Shown: one piece after another, positions 39,524 through 48,919 of the stretch
How the letters are laid out: each line of letters starts with the position of its first letter
Position numbering within the stretch: position 1 is the stretch's first letter
Assembly (NCBI GenBank): GCA_001464735.1
Contig: LNDU01000047.1
Span: 1 to 64,000 of the forward strand
DNA from: Nitrospira sp. Ga0074138
GTDB lineage: Bacteria > Nitrospirota > Nitrospiria > Nitrospirales > Nitrospiraceae
Direction: 5' to 3'
Length of the DNA stretch: 64,000 nt
Translations under genes and position numbers: made by a program
Notes under the pieces: generated by a model
The model's input: only the letters and a program-made list of their open reading frames with translations
Database searches by the model: none
What the model was told of the DNA's origin: nothing

Positions 39524-40599
39524 TACCTCAACTTGAGCGTGCTCAAGCTCAATAGCGCCAACAAAATAGCGATGATCCAGAGACGCACAACGACTTTCGG
39601 CTCTTCCCAGCCTTTCATCTCAAAGTGGTGGTGGATCGGAGCCATGAGGAATATTCGCTTGCCTCTGGATTTGAATGAGGCGACCTGGAAAATGACCGAG
39701 ACGGCTTCGATCACGAAGACGCCGCCGACCATAAGCAACAACAGCTCATGCTTGCTGATGACCGCTACCGTCCCAAGGGCCGCCCCAAGCGGGAGCGAAC
39801 CGACATCGCCCATAAAGACCGAGGCCGGATAGGTGTTGAACCAAAGGAATCCAAGACTCGAACCCAGGATGGCCGCCGTAAAGACCGCCAACTCCCCGGC
39901 TCCGTCGATGTGCGGGATCAGTAGGTATTCCGACATCAATCGGTGACCGGTTACGTAAGCAACCACGGTGTACGCCAATGCAGCAATCATCACAGGCCCG
40001 ATAGCCAGCCCGTCGAGACCATCAGTGAGGTTCACGGCATTGGAACAACCGACGATCACCAACACGGCAAAGACAATATAAAACCATCCCAAATCAGGAG
40101 TGAAACTCTTGAAAAATGGCACACTCAGTTTCGTGCTGTAGCCAGGCAACGAGTACAAAATTAGCGCGACAATGAGCGCGACGACTAGTTGAGCCGTGAA
40201 TTTTTGCGATGCGGAAAGCCCCTTTGATCGGGCCTTGATGAATTTGAGATAGTCGTCCGCAAACCCAATGGCACAAAACCCCAGTGTCGCAGCAAGAACC
40301 AGCCAGATATGGGGACGCGAGATGTCGGCCCAGAGCAGCGTGGACAACGTGACTGCAAAAATAATGAGGATGCCGCCCATCGTGGGCGTCCCGCTTTTAG
40401 CGAGATGTCGCTTCGGTCCGTCATCTCGTATCTGTTGCCCTAACTTGATTTCTTGAAGCTTGCGAATCACCCACGGCGCGAGCACGAATGCGATCAGAAA
40501 CGCCGTGACAGCGGCATAAATGATGCGAAAGCTCTGATATCGAAAGACATTCAGAAATGAAAATTCTTTATGGAACGGATAGAGCCAGATATACAGCAT
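39523..40599 (-). CDS. mraY: Phospho-MurNAc-pentapeptide translocase MraY
   Basis: Makes lipid I on undecaprenyl phosphate. The 358-residue, ten-helix protein begins [25 protein letters not shown], like E. coli MraY, and has the [18 protein letters not shown] loop, the catalytic aspartates in [18 protein letters not shown] and [13 protein letters not shown], and the C-terminal [20 protein letters not shown] histidine cluster. Downstream of murF by a 14-base gap. Confidence 0.98.
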   Translation of the reverse strand: MLYIWLYPFHKEFSFLNVFRYQSFRIIYAAVTAFLIAFVLAPWVIRKLQEIKLGQQIRDDGPKRHLAKSGTPTMGGILIIFAVTLSTLLWADISRPHIWLVLAATLGFCAIGFADDYLKFIKARSKGLSASQKFTAQLVVALIVALILYSLPGYSTKLSVPFFKSFTPDLGWFYIVFAVLVIVGCSNAVNLTDGLDGLAIGPVMIAALAYTVVAYVTGHRLMSEYLLIPHIDGAGELAVFTAAILGSSLGFLWFNTYPASVFMGDVGSLPLGAALGTVAVISKHELLLLMVGGVFVIEAVSVIFQVASFKSRGKRIFLMAPIHHHFEMKGWEEPKVVVRLWIIAILLALLSLSTLKLR

Positions 40600-40613
40600 A
40601 GCCTGAACGACCG

Positions 40614-42080
40614 TTAGGAAGCCTTCCTTGTCGTATGTGTTGCTCCTCGAAGTGCATCAGCGACAAGCTCTAATTTCATCCCGCGCGATGCTTTGATCAG
40701 CACGGTGTCACCCGGCTTCACAAAGGTTTTTATGGCGGCGGACGCCGCGCGCGCATCCGGCACTTCGAGAATATGGGCTTGATCCAGTCCTGCCTGCTTC
40801 GCCCCTTTGGCGAGGCTCCGCCCCAATGGTCCACAGGCCACGAGCTGATCAATGCCGTGGCGTGCCACGAATCCGCCGACTTCCTCATGCATCTGCGCGG
40901 CATTTGGGCCAAGTTCCAGCATATCGCCCAGCACGGCAATTTTCTTTCGTTTCGCCCCTGTTTGCGAGAGTAACTGCACCGCTGCTTTCATGGAGGCCGG
41001 GTTGGCATTGTAGCAGTCAATGATCAACTTCACGCCCTGACTCACTCGCACCTGCGACCGCATGGCAGCAGGCCGGAAACGGGACAGTCCCTGAGCGATC
41101 ACCCCTCCGGGCAAGCCCAGAATTGAACCAACTGCCCCCGCAGCCAACGCATTGGTGACGTTATGGTCCCCTTGTACTCGAATATGAACCACGGTATGGC
41201 GGACCATGCCTGGGAGTAGAAGACGAAAGATCGTCCCATTGCGCCCGTCGGATTCCAGATTCATGGCACGGACGTCAGCTTTTGATGAGAAACCAAACGA
41301 CACCACACGACAGCGAGCTCGTGCAGCAAGGTAGTCATAATACGAATCATCTGCGTTCAGAACTACAACTCCATCAGGAGGAAGCAGATCGAGCATCTCC
41401 GCCTTTGCCTGAGCCGACACTTCTATCGTGCCGAAAAACTCTAAATGGTCGGGGCCGATGTTCGTAATGATCCCGATCGTGGGGCGAACTATTTCACACA
41501 GTCTGGCGGTCTGACCGAGATTGTCGACTCCCATCTCAATGACCGCTCCCTTATGTCGCTCGTTAAGGCGAAGCAGTGTCTGCGGAACTCCCACACGGTT
41601 ATTCAAATTCCCTTCCGTCTTGAGAATTTTCCAGCGCTGGGCCATGACGCTGGCGACCATTTCTTTCGTCGTCGTCTTACCGTTACTTCCTGTAACGGCA
41701 ACGACAGGAATGTGAAATCGGCTTCGGTGGTGCGCAGCCAGCTGCTGATAGACATAGAGTGGATCGCGGACACCGAGGATAAATGGCTGGGCCCGCTTCG
41801 AACCACGCTTTAAGGAAATTCCCGACACATTGTAGGAATCGAGTACGATCGCTCCAACCGCCCCGCGCGAGAGCGCCGTAGTCACAAAGTCATGGCCGTC
41901 GAATCGATCTCCCTGTAGCGCAAGAAAGAGATCACCAGGCTGAAGAGACCGAGTATCGAGGCTGATTCCATGGATACGTTGCTTTGCCCAACTCACCCCA
42001 TCGCTGGCCAAGACTTTCGCGCTGATGACTTCCCGCAATTCTTCGACCGTAAACAGCGTCATCTGGATACCTTCATGCAC
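40614..42080 (-). CDS. murF: UDP-MurNAc-tripeptide--D-Ala-D-Ala ligase MurF
   Basis: Adds D-Ala-D-Ala to the UDP-MurNAc tripeptide. 488 residues with N-terminal domain (SLDTRSLQPGDLFLALQG), P-loop VAVTGSNGKTTTKEMVASV (about 128-146), NIGPDHLEFFGT, and a ligase C-terminal domain (IIDCYNANPASMKAAV, AVLGDMLELGPNA). The start is 42080 or the internal ATG at 42062 (MTLFTVEELRE). It follows murE after 23 bases. Confidence 0.96.
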   Translation of the reverse strand: MHEGIQMTLFTVEELREVISAKVLASDGVSWAKQRIHGISLDTRSLQPGDLFLALQGDRFDGHDFVTTALSRGAVGAIVLDSYNVSGISLKRGSKRAQPFILGVRDPLYVYQQLAAHHRSRFHIPVVAVTGSNGKTTTKEMVASVMAQRWKILKTEGNLNNRVGVPQTLLRLNERHKGAVIEMGVDNLGQTARLCEIVRPTIGIITNIGPDHLEFFGTIEVSAQAKAEMLDLLPPDGVVVLNADDSYYDYLAARARCRVVSFGFSSKADVRAMNLESDGRNGTIFRLLLPGMVRHTVVHIRVQGDHNVTNALAAGAVGSILGLPGGVIAQGLSRFRPAAMRSQVRVSQGVKLIIDCYNANPASMKAAVQLLSQTGAKRKKIAVLGDMLELGPNAAQMHEEVGGFVARHGIDQLVACGPLGRSLAKGAKQAGLDQAHILEVPDARAASAAIKTFVKPGDTVLIKASRGMKLELVADALRGATHTTRKAS

Positions 42081-42103
42081 CGACCGCCCCCTGCATCCGC
42101 AGG

Positions 42104-43612
42104 TTAGATGCGGGCTCCGAGTCGTTCGATAGCGTCGCGCGCCACCTCGCGATCGTCGAAATGAACCTTCTTCGTGCCGATGATCTGGTAGTCTTCGTGC
42201 CCTTTACCAGCAATCAAAACCATATCCGCACTCTGGGCCTCCCGCACCGCCTCTTCGATGGCTTCTCGCCGATCAGACACTTTTCGATACTGGACGTGTG
42301 GCCGTAGCCGAAGTGCCTCGATCACCCCGACTTCTACTTGTTCCAGGATGGAGAGGGGGTCCTCGGTTCTAGGGTTGTCCGATGTCAGTATCACGACGTC
42401 GCTGTAGCGCACGGCCGCTTCTCCCATCTTCGGCCTCTTGCCTCGGTCACGGTCTCCACCGCACCCAAAGACCGTGATGATGCGTCCGGCTTTCAGCGCT
42501 TGTGCCGCCGTCAGCAATCGGACCAGCGCGTCTTCGGTGTGGGCATAATCTACAGCTACTGTAAACGGCTGGCCCGCGATCACACGTTCGAACCGTCCTG
42601 GCACGTTAGTAACTCTTGCTACAGCCTCACGAATTTGTGCCGGCGTAGCCCCTTCGTGAAGCGCAACCCCGATGGCAGCGAGTAAGTTGTAAACGTTGTG
42701 CTCCCCCACGAGGTGACTCTCGATAGGGAAGTTCCCGACCGGAGTCGCGGCAGTAAAGGTTGTCCCCTGAAGAGACAAGTGCACCGCTTCCGCGCGCAGA
42801 TCCGCCTTGGCCTTTAATGCATAGGTCCACACCGGGGCAGGACAATGCTCGACAATGCGAGTTCCATAGGGATCGTCAATGTTGACGATCCCTCGTTTAT
42901 TCGCCTTGAGTCCTCTTTCCAATCCCAAAAAGAGCCTCAGTTTTGCCTGAAAGTACTCTTCCATGGTCTTATGAAAGTCGAGATGGTCCTGAGTCAGATT
43001 CGAAAAGACCGCCACATCATATTCGCATCCGCTCGTGCGGTCCTGTGCCAGGGCGTGAGAAGACACTTCCATCACGGCAGTGGTGCACCCGCTAGCGACC
43101 ATCTTAGCAAGCAGCTGTTGCAGTTCAAGAGAACCAGGTGTCGTGTGTGTGGCCGGCATCGAGCGCTCAGCGATTTGATAGGCGACGGTTCCAATCAACC
43201 CTACTGGGTGCCCCAAGGCTTCCATCAGAGCTTTGCAGATATAGGTCGTGGTGGTTTTTCCATTCGTTCCAGTCACGCCGATCATCCGAATCTTCGACGA
43301 GGGGTCTCCATAAAAGCGACCCCCCAGCAGACCGAGTGCCTTTTTGGAGTCGTCAACGCGGACGAATGGAAGAGACACCTCACTCACCGGCTGCTGCGAC
43401 AACAATGCGACTATTCCCCCTCTCATTGCCGCTGGGATAAACTCATGCCCATCAACCTGCTCGCCTTTCACGGCAACAAAGAGACTGTGGGGCGAGACAG
43501 CTCGGGAATCATCAGTAATCGCGTTGATGGACACGTCGAAATTTCCACGGCGATCAAGAATCCTCACCCGTCCTTCTAGCGACTGAAGCAGGGTTGCCAA
43601 GGTCATCGACAC
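42104..43612 (-). CDS. murE: UDP-MurNAc-L-Ala-D-Glu--meso-DAP ligase MurE
   Basis: Adds the third residue of the stem peptide. In 502 residues: SRAVSPHSLFVAVKG, P-loop GVTGTNGKTTTTYICKAL (about 114-131), VMEVSSHALAQDR, NLTQDHLDFHKTMEEYF, and the substrate-selecting DNPR motif in LTSDNPRTEDP. DNPR predicts meso-diaminopimelate rather than lysine, so the cell wall is of the Gram-negative type. Start is GTG at 43612 or ATG at 43606. Confidence 0.97.
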   Translation of the reverse strand: MSMTLATLLQSLEGRVRILDRRGNFDVSINAITDDSRAVSPHSLFVAVKGEQVDGHEFIPAAMRGGIVALLSQQPVSEVSLPFVRVDDSKKALGLLGGRFYGDPSSKIRMIGVTGTNGKTTTTYICKALMEALGHPVGLIGTVAYQIAERSMPATHTTPGSLELQQLLAKMVASGCTTAVMEVSSHALAQDRTSGCEYDVAVFSNLTQDHLDFHKTMEEYFQAKLRLFLGLERGLKANKRGIVNIDDPYGTRIVEHCPAPVWTYALKAKADLRAEAVHLSLQGTTFTAATPVGNFPIESHLVGEHNVYNLLAAIGVALHEGATPAQIREAVARVTNVPGRFERVIAGQPFTVAVDYAHTEDALVRLLTAAQALKAGRIITVFGCGGDRDRGKRPKMGEAAVRYSDVVILTSDNPRTEDPLSILEQVEVGVIEALRLRPHVQYRKVSDRREAIEEAVREAQSADMVLIAGKGHEDYQIIGTKKVHFDDREVARDAIERLGARI

Positions 43613-43624
43613 TCCCCAGTACGA

Positions 43625-45343
43625 TTACGATTTTCGCGAAGCCATCGCTAACGTGATTGGCGCATTCGATGGCACGCCTAAGTAGCTTAACACCTGCTCC
43701 CCGACTCGACTAAATACCGGGGCGGCGACAGCCCCGCCCCGTGTATCACCTTGAGGTTCATCGATTACCACGATCATGGCAAGCTGAGGGTTGTCTGCCG
43801 GCGCATACCCCGTAAAAGACGCTACAAATCGAGAAGCTGAATAGGTACCGGTTCGGGGATCGATCTTTTGTGCTGTACCGGTTTTTCCAGCCACCCGAAA
43901 TCCCGGGATAGCCGCATTCGTCCCGGTGCCGTCCGTCACGACACCTTCAAGAATCTTCGTCACGCTGCGAGCCGTTTCTGGAGAAATCACCCGTCGCCTG
44001 GTTTGAGGAGGGACCTGCCTGAGGATGTGGTTATCAGCATCTCGTATTTCTGACACCACGTAGGGCTTCATCAACACACCGTTGTTGGCGATGGCCGCAA
44101 CCGCAGATACCATTTGAAGTGGGGTCACACCAATCTCTTGCCCTATGGAAATAGATGCGACCGAACGGCGCCCCCAGTCTTTAGGGTCTCTAACCAGTCC
44201 AACTCCCTCTCCAGGAAGATCGATCTCTGTTCGCTGTCCGAAACCGAATGCCTGGAGATATCGATAGAGTCGGTGCTCCCCCAACGCCATACCGGTCTTC
44301 GCCGCTCCAATGTTGCTGGACTTCTGAATCACCTGCGCAAAGGAGATCCATCCCAGTCGCTCATGATCATGAATCACGGTGTTCGCAACCGTCATACGAC
44401 CATGCTCCCCGAATACCATCGTATTCGGCCTTACTACTCGCTCCTCAATGGCTGCCGCTGCCATCATCGCCTTCATAGTGGACCCTGGTTCATAGGCGTC
44501 CGTCAGCGCCCTGTTCCGCCAGCGATCAGGGCTCAGAGCCGATACGGCATTGGGATCAAATCGTGGACTCACCGCCATAGCCAACACCGCTCCGGTCTTT
44601 GGATCAAGCACAATCATTGTTCCTGACTTGGCCCGCGCACTGCCAACCGCGTCCTCAAGCTCTCTCTCAACGATATACTGAATCACCTCATCGATCGTAA
44701 GCCTGAGGCTATGGCCGGGCGTCGGACTCCGTTCCGTCATTCCCTTAGGAAACACCGTATGCCCTAAGGCATCGCGTTGCAGCACCATCATCCGCTTCTC
44801 ACCATGCAAGTACGGTTCGTAGCGATGCTCGATGCCTTCCAACCCCTCACCGTCCATTCCCGAAAAACCCAACACATGAGCCAGGAGCGGCCCTTTTGGA
44901 TAGAACCGCCGCCCTTCCATCACAACCCCGATTCCATCAAGCGACAAACGATCCAGTCGGCGCCCCTGCTCAGGATCCAACTTTCGAGCTAACCATACGA
45001 ATCTTCGGTCCTGTCGAAGTTTTCGTTCCAACTCATCGGTCCTCACATGCAGAATCGGCGACAACTGCCGAGCAGTCTTAAGAGGGCTCTCTACTGTGTT
45101 TGGAACTCCGAATACGGACGGCACCTCCACATTCATGGCCAAAACCTTGCCATGTCGGTCGACAATGGTGCCGCGCGCCCCTTCCAGCGATACCGTCTTT
45201 TGGTGCTGTCGATCCGCTTTGACTGAGAGTTCAGCAGCTTGTAACACTTGCAACGTAACCAGCCGGAACAGAACCACTCCAAACCCACACAGCAACAGCA
45301 GCAATAGGACATACCGACGACCGCGAGAAAGGGAACCGGCCAC
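43625..45343 (-). CDS. ftsI: Septal transpeptidase FtsI (penicillin-binding protein)
   Basis: Class B PBP that cross-links septal peptidoglycan with FtsW. The 572-residue protein has a short cytoplasmic tail, one membrane helix (about 10-30, YVLLLLLLCGFGVVLFRLVTL), the dimerisation/pedestal domain, and the transpeptidase domain with SxxK (YEPGSTMK, Ser about 292), SxN (SSNIG) and KTGT (VAGKTGTAQ). It lacks PASTA repeats. The start GTG at 45343 shares its G with the ftsL stop TAG and has GGGAGG upstream. Confidence 0.96.
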   Translation of the reverse strand: MAGSLSRGRRYVLLLLLLCGFGVVLFRLVTLQVLQAAELSVKADRQHQKTVSLEGARGTIVDRHGKVLAMNVEVPSVFGVPNTVESPLKTARQLSPILHVRTDELERKLRQDRRFVWLARKLDPEQGRRLDRLSLDGIGVVMEGRRFYPKGPLLAHVLGFSGMDGEGLEGIEHRYEPYLHGEKRMMVLQRDALGHTVFPKGMTERSPTPGHSLRLTIDEVIQYIVERELEDAVGSARAKSGTMIVLDPKTGAVLAMAVSPRFDPNAVSALSPDRWRNRALTDAYEPGSTMKAMMAAAAIEERVVRPNTMVFGEHGRMTVANTVIHDHERLGWISFAQVIQKSSNIGAAKTGMALGEHRLYRYLQAFGFGQRTEIDLPGEGVGLVRDPKDWGRRSVASISIGQEIGVTPLQMVSAVAAIANNGVLMKPYVVSEIRDADNHILRQVPPQTRRRVISPETARSVTKILEGVVTDGTGTNAAIPGFRVAGKTGTAQKIDPRTGTYSASRFVASFTGYAPADNPQLAMIVVIDEPQGDTRGGAVAAPVFSRVGEQVLSYLGVPSNAPITLAMASRKS

Positions 45344-45675
45344 TAGAACCTCCCGCTGGGAAGATCATTCCTGGCGACTTTCAGCTCAACCAACGCAATA
45401 CCTGAGGGGGGGACACCACTTGGTCTGGACTGAACCACGATAATTTGCCCTTGCTGAGGCAGACTCATGCCGAGTTTTTCCGTCGCCAATTTTGCGATCC
45501 GGTCGGAGGCACTCAATGTGGAAAACTTGACGCGAAGCTCATCCCGTTGACGTTCCAGCACCGTCTTGTCACGCTTCAACCGTTCAATCTGATAGCCGAT
45601 CCGAACCACGTCTACGCGCTCCCACACAAACACAAACACGAGACAGAGTCCTAGAAAAACGGTGACGGTCTTCAT
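45343..45675 (-). CDS. ftsL: Cell division protein FtsL
   Basis: A 110-residue bitopic protein: membrane helix at residues 3-20 (TVTVFLGLCLVFVFVWERV), then a leucine-zipper-like coiled coil (about 25-60, YQIERLKRDKTVLERQRDELRVKFSTL) and a short tail. Sequence similarity in FtsL is always low, so identity comes from topology and place between rsmH and ftsI. The start overlaps the rsmH stop by 4 bases. Confidence 0.88.
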   Translation of the reverse strand: MKTVTVFLGLCLVFVFVWERVDVVRIGYQIERLKRDKTVLERQRDELRVKFSTLSASDRIAKLATEKLGMSLPQQGQIIVVQSRPSGVPPSGIALVELKVARNDLPSGRF

Positions 45676-46604
45676 AAAAATCCCATCCTCGGTTGACGTT
45701 CAGCGACTCGTAATTTAGCGCTTCGTGATCGGGGATTAGCTTCGCACTCGGCCCCTGAAGGAAGGACCGGTTTCTTCGTGAGTATCGACAAGGTGGCTTC
45801 CGGCCCTTGAGCAAGAGACCGAAACGTATGCTTCACGATACGATCTTCGAGAGAATGAAAAGAAATCGCGCACACTCTTCCCCCAACAGCCAACACCTCG
45901 GTTGCATCTCGAAGCGAGGGCTCCAAGAAATCCAGTTCATGATTCACGGCAATGCGAAGCGCCTGAAAGGTCCGCGTTGCACAATGAATCCGTCCATGCC
46001 GATAAGACGCCGGCACTGACCGAGTGATAAGAGAAACGAGTGCCCCTGTGGTCTCAACTGGGTATCGTAGTCTTTCCTGCACGATGGCCCGGGCAATTCG
46101 CCTGGCATACCTCTCTTCCCCATACTGAAATATGATGTCCGCGAGCTCATGTTCAGGACTGCTGTTCACTAAGTCGGCGGCAGTTGTCCCAATCGTTTGG
46201 TCCATGCGCATATCCAGGGGACCTTCTCGCTGAAAACTGAACCCTCGCGAAGGATCGTCCAACTGCGGGGATGAAACCCCAAAATCGAAAAGTACACCAC
46301 CGACCTTCGCGATACCCGCTTCAGCAAGGTGCGACTTTAAGTCTCGATAATTTCCTTGCCGCAACACAATACGGTCTCCAAATCGATTCAACCGCCGCTG
46401 ACTGAACTCAATGGCCTGAGAGTCTTGGTCCAACCCTATAACCCTTGTTCCAACAGGGCTAGTCATTAGGAGCATTTCAGCATGCCCACCATATCCCACC
46501 GTACAATCCACAATGGTGGTAGGTTGCTCAGAAATAAGCCAAGAGCACACTTCTTGACCGAGTACTGAGATGTGCAAGTTTTCACCAAAAATACTTTCAC
46601 CCAC
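45672..46604 (-). CDS. rsmH: 16S rRNA m4C1402 methyltransferase RsmH
   Basis: N4-methylates C1402 in the ribosomal P site; formerly MraW. The 310 residues carry the SAM-binding DCTVGYGGHAEMLL (about 33-46), GLDQDSQAIEFSQRRL, GVLFDFGVSSPQLDDPSRGFSFQREGPLDMRMD and the C-terminal AISFHSLEDRIVKHTFR. First gene of the dcw run. It starts with GTG at 46604; GGAGG is unusually close (3 bases), and the start codon overlaps the third MraZ-type repeat. Confidence 0.95.
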   Translation of the reverse strand: MGESIFGENLHISVLGQEVCSWLISEQPTTIVDCTVGYGGHAEMLLMTSPVGTRVIGLDQDSQAIEFSQRRLNRFGDRIVLRQGNYRDLKSHLAEAGIAKVGGVLFDFGVSSPQLDDPSRGFSFQREGPLDMRMDQTIGTTAADLVNSSPEHELADIIFQYGEERYARRIARAIVQERLRYPVETTGALVSLITRSVPASYRHGRIHCATRTFQALRIAVNHELDFLEPSLRDATEVLAVGGRVCAISFHSLEDRIVKHTFRSLAQGPEATLSILTKKPVLPSGAECEANPRSRSAKLRVAERQPRMGFL

Positions 46605-46623
46605 ACGCCTCCACTTTTCCCCA
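46599..46623 (-). promoter_or_regulatory. MraZ-type operator (three TGGGN repeats)
   Basis: Minus strand: TGGGG (46623-46619), TGGAG (46613-46609), TGGGT (46603-46599), each separated by exactly five bases. MraZ proteins bind direct TGGGN repeats at this 10-base period just downstream of the dcw promoter. Two repeats are exact and the middle one has a single mismatch. The array lies between the -10 box and the start of rsmH, partly replacing the ribosome-binding region. Chance occurrence of this pattern at this position is small; binding is inferred. Confidence 0.6.
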
Positions 46624-46632
46624 CCCTGACGA

Positions 46633-46660
46633 AGTATACTCTGGCATTTTTGCTTGTCAA
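46633..46660 (-). promoter_or_regulatory. Promoter of the dcw cluster
   Basis: Minus strand: perfect TTGACA (46660-46655), 16-base spacer, TATACT (46638-46633, 5 of 6). Transcription would start near 46626, about 22 bases before the rsmH GTG, and would cover rsmH through divIVA, whose genes mostly overlap or lie within 25 bases of each other. Confidence 0.7.
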
Positions 46661-46864
46661 CAGTCTTTCAGTAACTTAGCGAGGCCTAAATTTAGGTGCA
46701 GAAGTTTGAGAACGCGTCATCTGGCAGTCGGCATTCGATTGAATTATTATTTATTTACAATAAGCTACGAAACTTAACCTTCTGAAAGGTTCCAATGCTT
46801 TCCTTGCTCGTCAAACTGGTGAAGTTTGGTTGACTTCAAGGGATTTCAATTAGAGAATGCTGTC

Positions 46865-47869
46865 ATGCTTCGAAACTATTTGTCTTCCTCATACATAGGA
46901 CCGTTTCTGCTCCTCACCCTTCCGTTCCTCTACCTGGAACAGGCCGATGCAAAGGACTTCAATCAGGATAATCCTCTCAACCAACCGGCACCGGTCTATT
47001 GGTGCTCGAGCAAGACGCCCGATCAACAGATTTCAACGAAAAAAGGCTCCGGATGCAAGCCGCTCTACGACACACAGTCCGTAGAAGCATTCAAGGAAAA
47101 GGCACGCCGACAGGGTTTCGATCTTCCCGACCGTGACCCCATAAAAATTGTGGAGCTGCAGAATGCAGCGTCGAGATTTTCGGATCGCTACCGGACCTTT
47201 GTCTCGTGCTGCCTGACCGATGGGGATGCCCCTGATAAAGTCGTGGACCTCATCGATGAGGCAAACCACATTCTCAAAGCCGTCCAACAAAAAGGCATCT
47301 ATAATTCGGGCACGTTTGCCCGACAATATACTCTCAGCGAAACTGTTGGGACGGTCGCACGTGCACGTGAGGACCTCTTTCGACTACGGGAACGGCTAGA
47401 CAAGCTCACGGAGGCTCAGAATAATCTCGGCGAAGTCGACTACGAGCGCAGCGGCGTAGTGAGGACGCAGATCCAAGAGGAAGAAGAAGCGATTACGAAA
47501 GAGTTCAAGGCCAAGAAGGTGCCGTCCTCGGCTCCGACAGGAATGGATATTCAAGACACAACCTTGCGCACACGAATCGGAGGAGGCATCGAAGATACCA
47601 AGCTGAATGCCAACTTTGGTGCAGATATCGGAGCCTCAGTTTCCCCTTACAACAATGTGAATGAATCGCTCCGCCCACGCAGAGGAGAGGCTGTCCACGA
47701 CAGTCACCTCCCGCATCGACCGGGAACGGATATCCAGGATACCTCGATGCCCAGTAGCCCCGGCTTTGAAGTTGACAACGCCCAAAATCGTGACGGCACT
47801 TCGTCTGTTCACCGCCGAGGGGTCGGCGCCGCCATCGGCGATTCCGACTTGAATAGCAAGAGGCGATAG
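46865..47869 (+). CDS. Secreted protein with degenerate short tandem repeats
   Basis: A 334-residue protein from the ATG at 46865 (MLRNYLSSSYIGPFLLLTLPFLYLEQADAKDF), with a signal peptide probably cut after ADA. The N-terminal half has cysteines (YWCSSKTP, GSGCKPL, VSCCL) and a helical region (about 150-205). From about residue 213 to the end there are degenerate repeats of about 13 residues with the pattern G-x-x-[IV]-x-D-[TS]-x-[LM] (GMDIQDTTL, GGGIEDTKL, GEAVHDSHL, GTDIQDTSM, GAAIGDSDL). The frame is open to 46826. I do not recognise the family. Confidence 0.65.
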   Translation: MLRNYLSSSYIGPFLLLTLPFLYLEQADAKDFNQDNPLNQPAPVYWCSSKTPDQQISTKKGSGCKPLYDTQSVEAFKEKARRQGFDLPDRDPIKIVELQNAASRFSDRYRTFVSCCLTDGDAPDKVVDLIDEANHILKAVQQKGIYNSGTFARQYTLSETVGTVARAREDLFRLRERLDKLTEAQNNLGEVDYERSGVVRTQIQEEEEAITKEFKAKKVPSSAPTGMDIQDTTLRTRIGGGIEDTKLNANFGADIGASVSPYNNVNESLRPRRGEAVHDSHLPHRPGTDIQDTSMPSSPGFEVDNAQNRDGTSSVHRRGVGAAIGDSDLNSKRR

Positions 47870-47877
47870 CCCTCCCC

Positions 47878-48894
47878 TCAAGGTTTTCCTCCCACCACCG
47901 GCATCGGCTCCCAGTTCTCCCCCGCATCCTTACTGCGATAGAGACCACTCCCATTTGTGCCGGCATAGAACGCCGTCGGATCCGCTTCGCTTTGTGCGAT
48001 GGTTCTGATGTTGGTGGTCGCCAACCCCCGGTTGAGCACCACCCACGTGCTCCCACCATCTTCGCTCCGATGCACGCCATCCCGTCCCGTGATGTAGATC
48101 ACACCTCGACGCGTTCGGTCGAGCACCATGGCAATGATCATCTGATCGGCAAGCGATTCTCCGATTCGTTTCCAACCCTTGGCCGCATCGGTTGTTTTAT
48201 AGAGCCCCGCGAGCGTGGCGGCGTAGACGGTATCGGGCTCGTATGGATCAACTAGTATGGAGGTGACATTCAGCGCCCGGGACGTTTTCACCATGTCCGG
48301 CGGCACCAGCCCGTTGTTCACTTTTACCCAATGACCGGCCTGATCCATCGACTTGTAGACGCCGCCGCTGGTTCCAGCGTACAGAATGGAAGGCCTGGTC
48401 GGATCCATGCCCAACGTCACGACCATCAACACTTCTTTCATACCCTCCATTTTTTTCGTCCATTGTTCGCCGCCGTTCTTAGTTTCAAACACACCCATCG
48501 TGGTAGCGAGAAAAATGTGCTGGGCGTCGGCAGGATCGAAGAGGAACTGATTCACCACGGACGTAATGGTCGCATCATCAAGCCCCGATCGCATTGAGAC
48601 CCAGTGCTGTCCGCCATCATGGCTTTTGTAGACGGCGTCGCCCTTCGTTCCCGCATACACAGTCGCGGGATAAACGGGATCGATCGCCATAGCAATCACA
48701 CGGGAATAGCTCATTCCTTGAGAAAGGTTTGTCCAGGTCTGGCCGGCATCACGGGTCTTATAGATGTAGTCGTTCGTCGCAACGTAGATGATATCGGGAT
48801 TCTTTGGATGGAGCTGGATCAGAACGATCGGATCGCTGCGATTGCAGCCGGCAAGAGAGATCGCGAGAAACAGGAGCAGGCGCAGCATCTTCAT
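47878..48894 (-). CDS. Ycf48/BNR-repeat beta-propeller lipoprotein
   Basis: A 338-residue lipoprotein (LLLFLAISLAGC, lipobox cysteine about residue 17) made of repeated sortilin/BNR-type units. Repeats contain the Asp-box-like pattern SxDGGxTW: TRDAGQTWTNLSQGM, SHDGGQHWVSMRSGL, TKNGGEQWTKKMEGM, SMDQAGHWVKVNNGL, SEDGGSTWVVLNRGL, SKDAGENWEPM, about every 45-50 residues, implying a six- or seven-bladed propeller. Ycf48-like proteins act in complex assembly in phototrophs, but here the role is unknown. It is convergent with the gene ending at 47869. Confidence 0.82.
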   Translation of the reverse strand: MKMLRLLLFLAISLAGCNRSDPIVLIQLHPKNPDIIYVATNDYIYKTRDAGQTWTNLSQGMSYSRVIAMAIDPVYPATVYAGTKGDAVYKSHDGGQHWVSMRSGLDDATITSVVNQFLFDPADAQHIFLATTMGVFETKNGGEQWTKKMEGMKEVLMVVTLGMDPTRPSILYAGTSGGVYKSMDQAGHWVKVNNGLVPPDMVKTSRALNVTSILVDPYEPDTVYAATLAGLYKTTDAAKGWKRIGESLADQMIIAMVLDRTRRGVIYITGRDGVHRSEDGGSTWVVLNRGLATTNIRTIAQSEADPTAFYAGTNGSGLYRSKDAGENWEPMPVVGGKP

Positions 48895-48919
48895 GAGGGT
48901 GATGCAACTACCACACTAT

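Noticed and set aside
47505..48080. Minus-strand frame bridging the repeat protein and the propeller protein
   Set aside because: Overlaps two better-supported genes and has no recognisable features.
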